From: Sphagnum magellanicum
Lineage: Eukaryota > Streptophyta > Sphagnopsida > Sphagnales > Sphagnaceae
Direction of reading: 5' to 3'
Assembly (NCBI GenBank): GCA_021904315.1
Contig: CM038918.1
Coordinates: 19,715,303-19,779,302, forward strand
DNA: 64,000 nucleotides
Shown: positions 1-11,333 of the stretch, one piece after another
Layout: every line of letters begins with the position of its first letter
Numbering within the stretch: the first letter of the stretch is position 1
Translations under genes and position numbers: made by a program
The notes under the pieces: generated by a model
What the model saw: the letters and a program-made list of their open reading frames with translations, nothing else
What the model was told of the DNA's origin: nothing
Databases searched by the model: none

Positions 1-3000
1 TTAAATCCATAATCAAAATTAGAACTTCAAAAATCCATTGGAACTAGAATTTCAAGGTTTTCATGAAATTTCGCTGTCACTGCCACACATTACGCCTACC
101 CTAATTTCTTAAATAAAGGCATCGACCCCCTTCGAATGTAAATACCAAATTGTTCTGACTACACTTTTTGGTTTTGTTGATGCAAATGAATATTCAATCA
201 TGGCAAATGATGTTATTACACCCTCAAATCCTCTAGTTGCACTAATAGAAGAAGAAGAGCTTAGAAAATCATCGCTTGATGTGAATGTCTCCCAATGATC
301 ACACAAAAAAGAACCGTCCAAAAAAATGGTGCACATTTGAGTCGATTGTTCAACATGGGATCATCAATTATCTCCTAACCCACATGCCTTAAAAATTTAC
401 TTAGAATTTGTTCTTGCTTATGGAACCACACCAAAAAAGTCTGAAAAATGTTAATGTGAAAGTAACGATGTTTTTCATTGTCGAACTTAGATTCTCGGTG
501 ATGGCCATTATCGTTGGCTACGAGGCCCAATCAACCTCCTTTCCATGGAGCATCGAGCCGAATACCTAGTTCACACCATTCATTGCATTCTAGATTTTTT
601 GTAGTTTAATCGTAATTCACTTGAAGCTACTTAGGTGCAAATGCTAGTATCTAAATTCAATCTCAGTTTTGTTTAAGAGCCTAATAGAAGTGAAGATTGA
701 ATAAGGATGTATTAGGACTACATCCTAAAAATCTTACAAGTACATCATTAATGTTTTTAGATTATTTTACAAAACTAATTTAATATTTTCATGGCAAAAT
801 GTTAATGTTAATTATGGGTTTGCATTCCCAATATATTAGTAAAACCACATTTAATTTTACATCCCTTTTCACCTCTCTACAACATAAAAATGATAATGCA
901 CTCTAAAAGGTTTATTAGATTCTAAAATTAATTAATCGCTACATCAATTTAAATATGAAATTTTTCCACACTTGGAAATATCAAAGGTTAATTCAATTAT
1001 TAATAATAATTATTAGGAAGTTTATAAAGATTCAAATCATTATTACTAAGCAAAATTATCGAAATAAGACTTAAATACTTGTTGAATTGTATTCCATGGC
1101 TCATAGTGGTACCAAGCAAAACCATGCCATCAATATATTAATTATACCCACTTTTTGGCCTATGAAAACAGAAAACAACCTCACACAAGACATGAAATAT
1201 ATATATTTCAAAGAAGCAAGGTTTGTTCTCAACAAACAATCGCATATCTTTTTTCGAAATTTATTTGGCAAGGAAAATTATAATAAATTGTCTACTTGAT
1301 GAAATGGCATGGCCTACAACACAAAATTAATGGATGATGCCATCTAAAATGTCTAACCACAATATAATTAATGGGATGTTAATCAATTTCTTGAAGTGGT
1401 TGTGAACCCACTATTGGTTCCTGCATGTGGATATGGATGAATCTATAAGATTTTTTCTAGTGTAGCTCCAAACCAAAGGTAATATGAGGTTACAGTTGGG
1501 AACTTCCCAACTTGCACTTGTGTGAATTTTGTGACTATGTTGTTAAGTTTGTTGGGTCGGCAAGGGAAATGGTGTGGGTGCCATGTAAACACATCTATTA
1601 CAAGTTGCAACATGTTATGTTTTGTGGGGAATTTGAAAATTTCGTCCATTTCCCCGCTAGGGGTTCTGATGAAATTCATCACTTATTGTTTCGTGCCATA
1701 GCTTTTAAGGAAGTAAAAGGGACATCAAAACTTATAATTCCAAAAAATGTGAAATAAATTACATAGGATGAAACTTTTGTTTCATTTTGAGAGTAAAAAT
1801 AGGAGACCATATAAATGATTTGACTTGGTAAAGGTTTTGGATATTTTTTATTTAAAACTCTCATTATAGATTATTGTGGAATGCAATTTGTTTTCAACTA
1901 TTGTTGCATGTGCCAACAATTTCACAATGTTTTTTAAATGAACACCCTTCAGTTTCTTTCATTAATTTCACACTTCAAAATATCCAAACTTACGTCCACT
2001 TCCTATCGATTTTTCACCTACAATGTGGAAATTTTTTCATCCACATGGATGAAATATTTTATTCACCAAGAAAAATATTATGTCGAAATGGATGAAATAT
2101 TCAATCCATGTGCCAAAAATATTTCATCCATGTGGATGAAAAGTTTCATCTACATGACAAAAACATCCTTAAAAATATTCCTTATAGCTTAAGGAATGAA
2201 GCCCACAAGCTCACCACTCATTGCTCACGATCATAAGCTCACATGTTAGTGACATTGCAAGTTAAGTGACCTAAGCTCTTAATAACATAGCTTCACATGT
2301 TAGTTAATGTTAAAGCAAATGTGTTCAACTGCGCGTGTACTATATGAACAAATCCACCATATCATGTTGAAAAAGACAAAGAAGATGATCATGATGTTGA
2401 CATTTTTTAGACATGAGGATTTGTTTCAAGTTTTGATGCGAAAGCACATGTAATCCTTTGTTATTTGTTGAACTAGTTGCACCTAACAATTTAAAATTAG
2501 AATCATGTCCAAAATTGAAATTAAAAAAAAGATGTTTGAAAATGTTGGCATTGGGGTTCATGCAAGAGATTAGTGATTTGCATGATAGGCCTATTAAAAG
2601 TATGGTTTACATCCAAAGAAGTCATCATGGTTATTCCTAGAACAAAAGGTTGTTGCAACATAATTGTGTGTTTTAAACCTTAAACCCAATGATGATTCTC
2701 TATGTTTTCCAAGTGAATGCAATGTAGAATAGGAATAAAATTGGTAGGTTATAAAATAGTTGAAATTGGTCAAGTACACAAATAGGTAGGAAATGATAAC
2801 TCTACCATTTTTAGAAGTTTGTAATATCAATAAGTACAAACTACTGACCTTCACTAACTTTTGAATTCATAATTTTTAACTATTTTACAAAATTACCAAA
2901 TGAAAAACCTTTAAAACAATGTGCAAAAGAAAATTCATTGAGTGGATTATTTTGTTGTTGATATATTACATAACAATTTTATTGTTGAATAAATCAATAG

Positions 3001-3390
3001 AAAGGAAAAATCGAATACACTTCAAACAAATTGGGCAAACACTAGACATAAGCAACAAATTAAATGTTGCACCAATTTTGACACAATTGCAAGACAATGC
3101 CCAACAAAAAGAAATTGAAATATTTTTATTATATGTGAATTATAATTAACATTTAAATTATTTTCTTACACAAGATTTTCAAGGGAAAACAATGTTCTAT
3201 TGGTAAGGCTGTCACAACATATGTGTGTCCATTGCAATGTGATGAATGCATTTGAACATACATGCACCCTTATGTCACATCAATATAGGGTCAACCTATG
3301 GTCAACACAGATCAAAATCAGGTTAAACTATCTAGAAAACAGTTAAAGGCAACTGAAAATTATGTCATTCAATCGTTATAAATTGTGTGG
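1..3390. other. AT-rich gene-free stretch
   Basis: No open reading frame here shows a recognisable domain or a run of plausible spliced exons. The stretch is AT-rich with many homopolymer runs. The only local structure I noted is a pair of quasi-palindromes near 2035 and 2127, listed separately. It is most likely decayed intergenic or transposon-derived DNA. Confidence 0.6.
2033..2150. repeat. Quasi-palindromic short repeats, inverted pair
   Basis: A block TTCATCC-acat-GGATGAA near 2036 is itself a hairpin with 7-bp arms. A second copy near 2127 reads TTCATCC-atgt-GGATGAA, the exact reverse complement of the first. Partial copies (gGATGAAATATT) lie between them. The cluster could be a degenerate satellite fragment or a cruciform-prone AT-rich spot. 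No function is implied. Confidence 0.5.
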
Positions 3391-3394
3391 TGAT

Positions 3395-4050
3395 CAAAAC
3401 AAGAAAATTTAGTTACTAACTTTTAATCACCATAGTTGATGACCAAAAAATTTCAATTGCCTAGTTTGGGGATTAAAGGCAACCGAAAATTCAAGTTGGT
3501 GACCAAATTTCTCAAGCATTACCGAAACAATTTAGACAACAACCAAAAAATTTGGGCATCAATAACTTTTTTTCAATCATCAAATCAATGGAAACTATTG
3601 ATCAAATAACTAAAAAATTTCAAGCAATTTTCAAAAACATTTGGGCTAATTGGACAATATTTGGTCACCAACTTTCAATTGCCACAATTGGTGACCAAAA
3701 ATTTTCAATCACCCAATCTAGTGACCGAATGTTTGGCAACCAAAAATTGGTGACCAAATTTTTTGAACATTGCCTAAAAAATTTGGGCAACAATTGAAAA
3801 TTTTTAGGCAACAACAAAAAATTTAGTCATTGGATCAATGACCCATTATTGATTGAATGACTAAATTTTTACAAATAACTCCCAATTTTTTTTGGGTAGA
3901 CCAAAACAATTTAGTCGCCAACTATGGCAATTGAAAGTTGAGGACCAAAAATTTTCAGTTATAAACTATGGCAACCAAAAGTTAACGGCCAAAAAATTTC
4001 AATTACCCAATTCAATGATAGAAAAATAAAGATTGACGACCGAATCCATT
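3395..4050. repeat. Degenerate tandem array with GGTGACCAAA-type units
   Basis: Short words such as gaccaaaaattttcaat, ttggtgaccaaa, caattgcc and gggcaacaa recur many times in both exact and mutated form. The spacing is roughly 20–60 bases. The pattern looks like a decayed minisatellite rather than coding DNA: frames are interrupted and the unit is not an exact multiple of three. The right edge abuts the foldback element starting near 4228. Confidence 0.5.
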
Positions 4051-4227
4051 TTCGATCACCACACACAATGGGGGCAACCCAAATGTATTGGGTTTATGTG
4101 TTCATGCATTAGCCCTAACATTAATGTTCATGTGTTAATCCTGACAGATGCAATCAACACATTAGGACAAACACCGACACAATGCCCAATGCAAAATGGG
4201 CACATCGTGTCAATTTTGACAACCCTA

Positions 4228-5757
4228 TTTATTGGTTAAAATCTCCCTTTTCAACCAAAGGATTTAAGGTTTGATCCTTTTGTCAAATTTGTTTGTCCTT
4301 CAAGGAATAAAATGGTTTTTAAAAAAATTGTCTTTGGGAAACTTCTTCAAGGTAAATGCCCCAAGGAAAAGGGAACTTTCCCCCAAAAGCAAACAAAATG
4401 GTACCCCCAACCATGTTCCCTCACAACAAAAGGGACTAAGTTGCTTTAAGGAGTAACTTCCCCCAAGGAAAAACGGATTATGTTCTCCAAATGAATAACT
4501 TCCCTTGGGGAAAAAAAACTATGTTGCCTTCGGGAACAACTTCCCTTGGGGGAAGTTTTATATATATATATATATATATTGACATAGGAAACAACTTCCC
4601 CTAGGAAGAATCTTCTTCAAAAGTGCAAGTTTCGAATGTTTAACAAGAAAATACAAGGGGTAAACTTTGTTCAAATCAAACATTCTTTTTACCATTGGGG
4701 AATTCTTGAAATGAATTTTTTTAAAATGATCTTACATTTTTCATTTGAAATTATGAGCAAAAAGTTATGACAAAAAGAAAAGTTGGGAATTTAAAAAGGG
4801 ATTAAGTTGGAGGAAAAGACAAATTAAAATTACTAGTACTAAATTGCCCTAAAAGCAAGTTCTTAAATGTTTGACAAAAAAAATTTAGGAAAAAAACATA
4901 TTCTAAATCAAACATTTTTTATATCATCGAATTTTTTTTGAGATGTAGATCTCTTAAATGGTCTTGCATCCTTGATCTATGATTATGAACAAAAAGTTAA
5001 ATGGCTCAAAAAAAATTTGAGGGTCAAATTTTCTAACACCTCTTCTCCCTTGGGAAACTAAATCACCTCTTCCTTGGTTTTTTCATAGGGGAGAGAAAGG
5101 CACTTGGAAATCTGACACAAAACTTTTTTTTTTCATAACTTTTAGCTCATAGCCTCAAATAAAAAATGTCTGATCATTTTATGTACATGTGTTTCAAGAG
5201 CTTTTCAATGGTATAAGAATGTTTGATTTTGACAATGTTTGCCTCTCATAATTTCTTGTCAAACATTTGAAAACTCATTCCTTGCTACAACTTAATCCCC
5301 TTTTTTTTTAGGAGGAATCAAGTTAGTCCTTTTTTTAACTCCCAACATTTTTTTTGTCATAATGTTTTGTTCATATTTGCAAATTAAGAATATACTATCA
5401 TTTTAAATATCTACATTAAAAAAAAATTCCAATGATATAATGAATGTTTAATTAGGACAAAGTTTACCCTTTTTATTTTCTTGTTATCATTAAAAAACTT
5501 GAGCCTCAAGGGAAGACTCTCCTTGACAGAAGTTGCTCCTCATTGCAATTTAGTTCCCTTCAACTCCTCGAGGAACAGGGTTGGAGATACCATTTTATCT
5601 CCTCCTTAGGGAAAGACCCTTTTTCCTTGGGGCATTTAGCTTAAAAAATTTATTTAAAGGTTTCTTCTTTTCATCCATTTCATTCATCGAAAGATTAAAA
5701 ATTTTGAAAAAATGATCCAACCCTTTGGGTGAAAGGGGAGATTCTAACTAGTATCAA
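4228..5757. repeat. Long imperfect inverted repeat (foldback element)
   Basis: The left arm (about 4228–5045) matches the reverse complement of the right arm (about 5110–5757) in order. AATCTCCC near 4242 pairs with the block near 5738. The stretch aatgccccaaggaaaa near 4352 pairs with the block near 5620. AGTTATGACAAAAA near 4761 pairs with the block near 5350. Within each arm a unit of about 200 bp occurs twice (about 4613–4815 and 4840–5045; inverted at about 5128–5300 and 5288–5500). The whole is therefore a nested palindrome centred near 5.05 kb. A (TA)n run sits near 4557–4579. The arms are clearly diverged. No protein-coding ORF is present. It may be an old foldback or hairpin-type transposon, or a duplicated and inverted intergenic segment. 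Confidence 0.65.
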
Positions 5758-5759
5758 TT

Positions 5760-7432
5760 TTTTTTCCTTGGAAATGTTGTGTAAGAAAGATAATTATAAT
5801 GTTAATCATGGTTCGGGTAATATCAAAAACTTTGAAAATATTTTTTTTGTTAAACATTGTCCTGTATTTGTGTTGAGACCAATGCCACTCATGTTGTGTG
5901 TGTTTCAATAAATGGTGATTCAAAACCCAAAAAAAAAGTAAAAAATTTGTTGTTCTACACTATTTCACTCTTGAGTTTAAAATCATACTTGTACAATTTC
6001 CCCCACTTAAGATTTTAGGAAAGATGCCCAAAACTGACCAATTTTATCATTTGCTCACCCTCCAAATGAATTTAGACAAGTTCCAATGTCCTTATGGCAA
6101 AAGGTGGAAGGGCAAAAATTATTTTCAGCTACCCCATTTGGAGGATTGTTAAACACTGAACAATTGAGGTGAAATCAAGAAAGAATATTTCAAAAATGAA
6201 ATTACTTTTGGGGTTTCAGTTGACAAAAAAGAAAAACAATGAAAGTTTCTTGATTATTATATTTGGTTTTAGTAAGTAGTATTCAAAAAAAAAATGATTA
6301 AAGATTTATGTTTCATATCTTGTTGAAAGCTAGATTTGACTAAATCTTCCTATGGATGATTGCTGATTAATTTTCCACATCTTCATATGCATGATTGTCA
6401 CTTTGGCTACATCACTAAAATTGATCTAGGGTTCAATTTTTTTTTAGTTTTTTTTATTCCCCATCAACATTTTTTGTGGTGAAATTTAGCAACCTAGCCA
6501 AAAAAAATTCAAATTGGTTACAAATCAATGTTTCACTATATTTATGAGCACCTAATTAAAAACTTTTTGTTGGTTTCAAATTGCCAATTTTTTATGTCAA
6601 GTTTCAACAAATAACCAAAAGATAGAAAGACTCATCAATTTATTCACCAATGTTGGTAGGTTCTTGATTTTAGACAATTTCAAGTCTAGGTTCTAAGGTA
6701 TTTGGATCAAAGGTTTCGAATTTTGCTAAAATTGCTGTTGGAATTGGATTGGGCAACTATTTTTTTTTCAAATTGAATTAGAATAAGGTCATGTCCCTTT
6801 TGAAACAAATTCACATTCTCTAAGTAGGTAAGTACAACTTTTCCAAAAAAACAAAAAAAAGCCTAACCTTAATTTTGATGCAAGTAGTTAGGTTTTAATT
6901 AGTTGTATATAATTAACATCACACAATAGAATTTATGTTTAGTTGTGTGTAATGTAGATGGAAGTGGACACAAATTTTAAATTGGACTGGGCTCTAATCA
7001 ATGTTTGTCTTTTCTTTTTTGATAATCCAAATTTTGGAAAAAAAAATTAGCAAAATTACTCAAATTTATGCCACAAAAACAATTTTTTCTCAATTTCTTG
7101 GTCAAAAAAGAAAACACTAGCTCCAATTTTTTATTAAGAGAAACCCAAACCCAAAGACTTTTTAAATTCAAAGAGCTCATCTCAAGACTAGACCTATGGT
7201 TCCATCAAAACGATAAAATTAAATAATTTGATTTAATGTAATTTTTTTAATTTTTTAAAAAACCCCTCCTCCTCCCCCATGTTGAAAATGCTTTAAAAAT
7301 TGGGCTTAGGACGCATGAGATGGGACAGTGTGCAAACGGACGGACTTTCCCCGAAGAGCTGCTGTGTTTTTCCCTTTCGTACATTGTTTCTGCGTGAATT
7401 GCGCGCAGTGGGTGTTGGAAAGAATTCCGAGG
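5760..7432. other. Intergenic and upstream region of the CTD phosphatase gene
   Basis: No gene is recognised. The stretch contains fragments of two dispersed AT-rich repeats (near 6331–6365 and 7018–7115) that recur elsewhere in the window. It ends in a pyrimidine-rich patch (CCCCTCCTCCTCCCCC near 7262–7278), about 160 bp before the likely start codon at 7433. That patch could be part of the core promoter or 5' leader. No clear TATA box was assigned. Confidence 0.45.
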
Positions 7433-10336
7433 ATGAGCTTTGACGGATCACCATCGTCATCATCGAGGTCAACAGGTAGTAGTGATGATTTCGCCGCATT
7501 GTTGGATGCAGAGTTGTTGGATAAGCAATCTTCAGCAGATGATGAGAATGTGACTGCTGGTGGATCCCAAGGTGGTGGTGAGCAGCAGGAGGAGGAGGAG
7601 GAGGAAGAAGAAGAAGAAGACGGTGACGAAGAAGAAGAAGAAGAAAATGAAGGTGAACATGAACATGAAGATGGCGATCGTTTGGATGAGATTCTGGAGG
7701 GAGGTTCTGAAAGCTCTCAAGGTTTAGGGTTAGGGTTTGATGGAGTTTTGACAACAGAGGTGGAGGAGGACAAAGCAGAGGATAAAGAAGGTCTTGACAC
7801 GGGTGCGGGGTCTCTGCAACGACTTAGGTCTGGAAGTGCCCTGTGTGTGTGGATGTGTGATTTGATCATTCGCCTAGGAGGAGGAGCTTCATTGCTGCTG
7901 TAGAGGATCTTTGTTTAGTCTAATGTTTGTTTGCTGCATGTTATGCTTGAAGATGATCTGCAGAGGGTTTACAACGTAGCAGAGAGGGTTCATGCTTGTT
8001 ACTTACTTTCATGGAATTGCTGTCTTTGGGGAACCAGAGATGGTAGCTGGAGTTCTCACAGCCACAAACGAAAGCATGAAGAAAACGAGATGGATTATAG
8101 AAAGGCTGGATCTCGAGGTGGGCAATCAATCCATAGTTTTTACTACTACTCTCTGGCTGCCTCTTTTCATTTCTTACACTTGCGCCCCCCCCTTTTGTGT
8201 CTCAAAGCAATTTTTTTGAAAAAAATTTTGGCAGATGGAAGGCAAGAAGAAGTTGGACAGGATCAAATGTGCCCACCACATCCAGGATTCATGTGGGGAG
8301 TGTGCATTCGCTGCGGACAGCAGAAATCAACAACTCCTACCAACGATCCAGTAGAGGCAGGGGTGTCTTTACGCTACATTCATGAGGCATGTTATCTTGC
8401 CTTCTTGCTTCCAGATCCTCCTGATGTCAGCCACCTCACAAGATTTGCCCCACAAGAAAAAACACCAAGCACATCCTGGTTGAGCAAAATACCCTGGATC
8501 TGGTGTATTCTTCCAGGGGCTGGAGGTATCAGAAAGAGAAGCAGCCCGGATGCGACGAGATGAGCTAAAGCGAGTGACTGCAATGCAGAAATTGTACCTT
8601 GTTGTGGATCTTGATCACACAATGCTCAACTCTGCACGCTTTGTGGAAGTACCACCAGAAGAAGAACTGTACTTGGCAGCCACTTACTTAGGTCCAGCTC
8701 CCGCTTCTAGCAGTGAAGTCACAACAGGTACATGAGCCTCATCATCTTATGGTGTGCTTTTTTCATGCTAATCTGTTGAATTTTGCCAGCAACCGAATAT
8801 GCCTTGTTTCTCAGGTAGTGAGGAAGGAAGTAGAAGCAGTCTGCACAAGTTGCCACGATTGCAGATGTGGACAAAACTGCGGCCATTTGCACATGAGTTT
8901 CTCGAGGAAGCAAGCAAAATGTACGAGATGTGTGTGTACACTATGGGTGAACGAATATATGCATCAACTGTGGTGCAGCTTTTGGACCCAACAGGTCGTC
9001 TGTTTGGGGACCGGGTCATTTCACAACTTGATAGCACACGGCGTAACACCAAGGACCTTGATGTGGTTCTTGGAGCTGAGTCAGCTGTTGTCATCCTTGA
9101 TGACACAGAAGGGGTAATGTTGACCTCTCTTTTCAAACCTGAAGACTAATGTGGAACCATCATCATTTTGTGGATAACTGCTTTTGTATGGGATGATGGT
9201 TAAACTGGCACTCATAGCTTTTCTAATGGTGATTTCCACTCACAGGTTTGGCCAAATCACAGAGCAAACCTGATTCTGATGGAACGATACCACTTTTTCA
9301 CCTCCAGTACCCGGCAATTTGGCATGAAATCACCCTCATTGGCAAATGCACACAGGGATGAGAGTGAGAGTGAAGGGACTCTGGCAATGACCCTCAATAC
9401 TCTGCGCCATGTGCACCGTGGGTTCTTCCATTCAAATGCAACCCAGGTGAATGACGAGAACTTTCCTTGTACTCAACTCATGTGGACAGATCAGGCTTCA
9501 AGCTTGTAATCTCTTACCTTTGTCACAGATTTGATTGAACAACCTGAGTCCATGTATGCAGGGTGGAAAGAGAAAACCTCGCTCATTTGATACCCGTGAT
9601 GTCCGTCAGGTAATCCTATATGCATCACTTTGTATTGTTTTAACAATCTATTAAATTGACTTGATAATTCCTTCTGTGATGTTTGTTCATGTGTGGCATC
9701 ACCAGGTGGCTCAATTCAATTTTGTAACCCAACATTCACTTATTTTTGAACTGGCTGATCATATTCATGTGAATCTGAAATTTGCAGGTCATTAGAGACT
9801 TGCGTGCAGAGATCTTGGCAGGTTGTAAGATTGTCTTCAGCAGAATATTTCCCACAGGCCTACCCAGTCCACAACTGCACCCATTCTGGCAGCTCACTGA
9901 GGAGCTTGGTGCAAAATGCTCAAGTGTGTGTGATGTTTCCACCACCCATGTGGTTGCACTTGATCGAGGTACAGACAAGGCACAGTGGGCTAAGCAGCAT
10001 GGTGTTTTCTTGGTCCATCCTAGCTGGGTGGAAGCTGCCCAATATCTTTGGCGTCGACCTCAGGAAGCTGATTACCCTGTTACAGATGACAATTCTGGCT
10101 GTCCAGTTGCCACCTTTGCTAAGAGTGTTGTAGTTGAGCCAAGGACAATGCTAACTCAGGAGAGCAATGAGGATGAACAACCTGGGCCTACTTACCCAGA
10201 CTCTCAAGATAACGTGATTGAAACAACTGTCCTTGACTCGTCACACCTAGTTGTGACCAATGGGTTAGAGAAGGTTAATGCAGAGCACAATGGTACTACA
10301 GGTACAGGGAAGGAGGATTTAATTATATGTAGTTGA
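7433..10336 (+). CDS. CPL4: FCP1-type RNA polymerase II CTD phosphatase (CPL3/CPL4-like), 8 exons
   Basis: Joined exons: 7433–7827, 8062–8117, 8235–8386, 8517–8727, 8815–9113, 9246–9446, 9562–9609 and 9788–10336. Phases are consistent throughout and give 636 residues. The N-terminus is Ser/Asp-rich (SSDDFAALLDAEL) with a long poly-Glu tract at residues 55–75, as in CPL4. A Cys-pair segment (CPPHPGFMWGVCIRCG) precedes RYIHEGL. The FCP1 homology domain has the catalytic DLDHT at residues 232–236 (nucleophile Asp232, general acid Asp234), LRPFAHEFL, YTMGERIYA, FGDRVIS and ILDDTE at 365–370. A BRCT domain covers about 455–550 (ILAGCKIVFSR, THVVALD, HPSWVEA). FCP1-family enzymes dephosphorylate Ser-P in the Pol II CTD heptads in the nucleus. 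The third intron is GC–AG. The tail after the BRCT (about 85 residues) is longer than in Arabidopsis CPL4, and the exact stop is the least certain part. CPL3 versus CPL4 cannot be decided. Confidence 0.9.
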
Positions 10337-11333
10337 TGAGGATTCAAACCAGGTGTGGTTTACATTTTGTGTATCATTTGAATGTAGTATGTGAAATGGA
10401 ATTTTCTGACAAGTGAAAATGCTGGAGCTACACATAGCAATGCATTCACAGTGAGTACAGCTTCTGTCCACCTGCCTATCTTTTTGGTTGAAGATAGGTG
10501 GTTAATTTTGTTGTTGGAAATGTTCACAGATACAAGCAGACTTGTGCTCTAAATTTTCCTCCAGTTGCCTCTTGGATTATCCTTGCATGCAACAGAAAGT
10601 TCCTGTGCAACCTGTGATTGGTTACCACAGGCCAATGGTAGGACTCTTACATACATTCAATATATTGGTCTTTTCTATTACAAAGTGGTAATGGTGGGCA
10701 TTTTGTATCCATCTAGTCACCAGTTGGGTGCTTACAGGAAATATTAAGGATGCACAAGGCCCCTAACCCACTAGCTTCCATAGGAGCCTCTCTATGCCTG
10801 ATGCTTAGACACTTGCTTGAACTGGGGAAAGTTGCAACAGCAGGAAGTCTTCCAATTCATTTGGAAATACTACAGAAACTCAAGATGTAAGTATTTGTAA
10901 ATTTTCTAGAAAGAACAACATCCACCCTTCAGGGATGATTGGAGTTTTCTACACCAATCAGGATTGCCAATCAGTGGCATTATAAAAAGAAGGATCATTG
11001 ACAGCCAAGGTATGTAAGTGCTCAGAAAAACAAATAAGATACAAACAATTTTCTTGTAAGCAGATTTTCCACCACCAAAAACAAGACTCCAGTTTCTGAT
11101 GCAGCAATTATCATGTTTTCTGCATGCAAGCATTGTTGTTCTATCCACTGGCTTTAGCAGTCAGCCTGTTGCAAACAGATTGTGAACAGAATTTATCTGC
11201 AAAAGGTTTAAATGCATGACCTGATCCAGAGTACAACTTGAAACTCCAAGTCAGGTCTTGGAAACAACCTGTAACTATAGATACAGGATACCAAGATGAA
11301 TTATGAAGGCTAACTAACTTAGCTACTAGAGCT
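10337..11333. other. Convergent 3' region between CTD phosphatase and RPL6
   Basis: The two genes converge here, so this should hold both 3' untranslated regions. Possible splice-like signals near 10355 and 10564 on the plus strand could mark a 3'-UTR intron or an alternative last exon of the phosphatase gene. No separate gene is supported. Confidence 0.5.

Noticed and set aside
7293-7754. Minus-strand 153-codon frame opposite exon 1 of the phosphatase
   Set aside because: It is the low-complexity complement (Leu/Pro/His runs) of the poly-Glu coding tract; the plus strand gives a conserved protein.
10390-10750. Additional 3' exons of the CTD phosphatase
   Set aside because: Acceptor-like CAGs exist, but no extension is needed to complete the BRCT domain and no conserved residues follow; it is treated as 3' flank.
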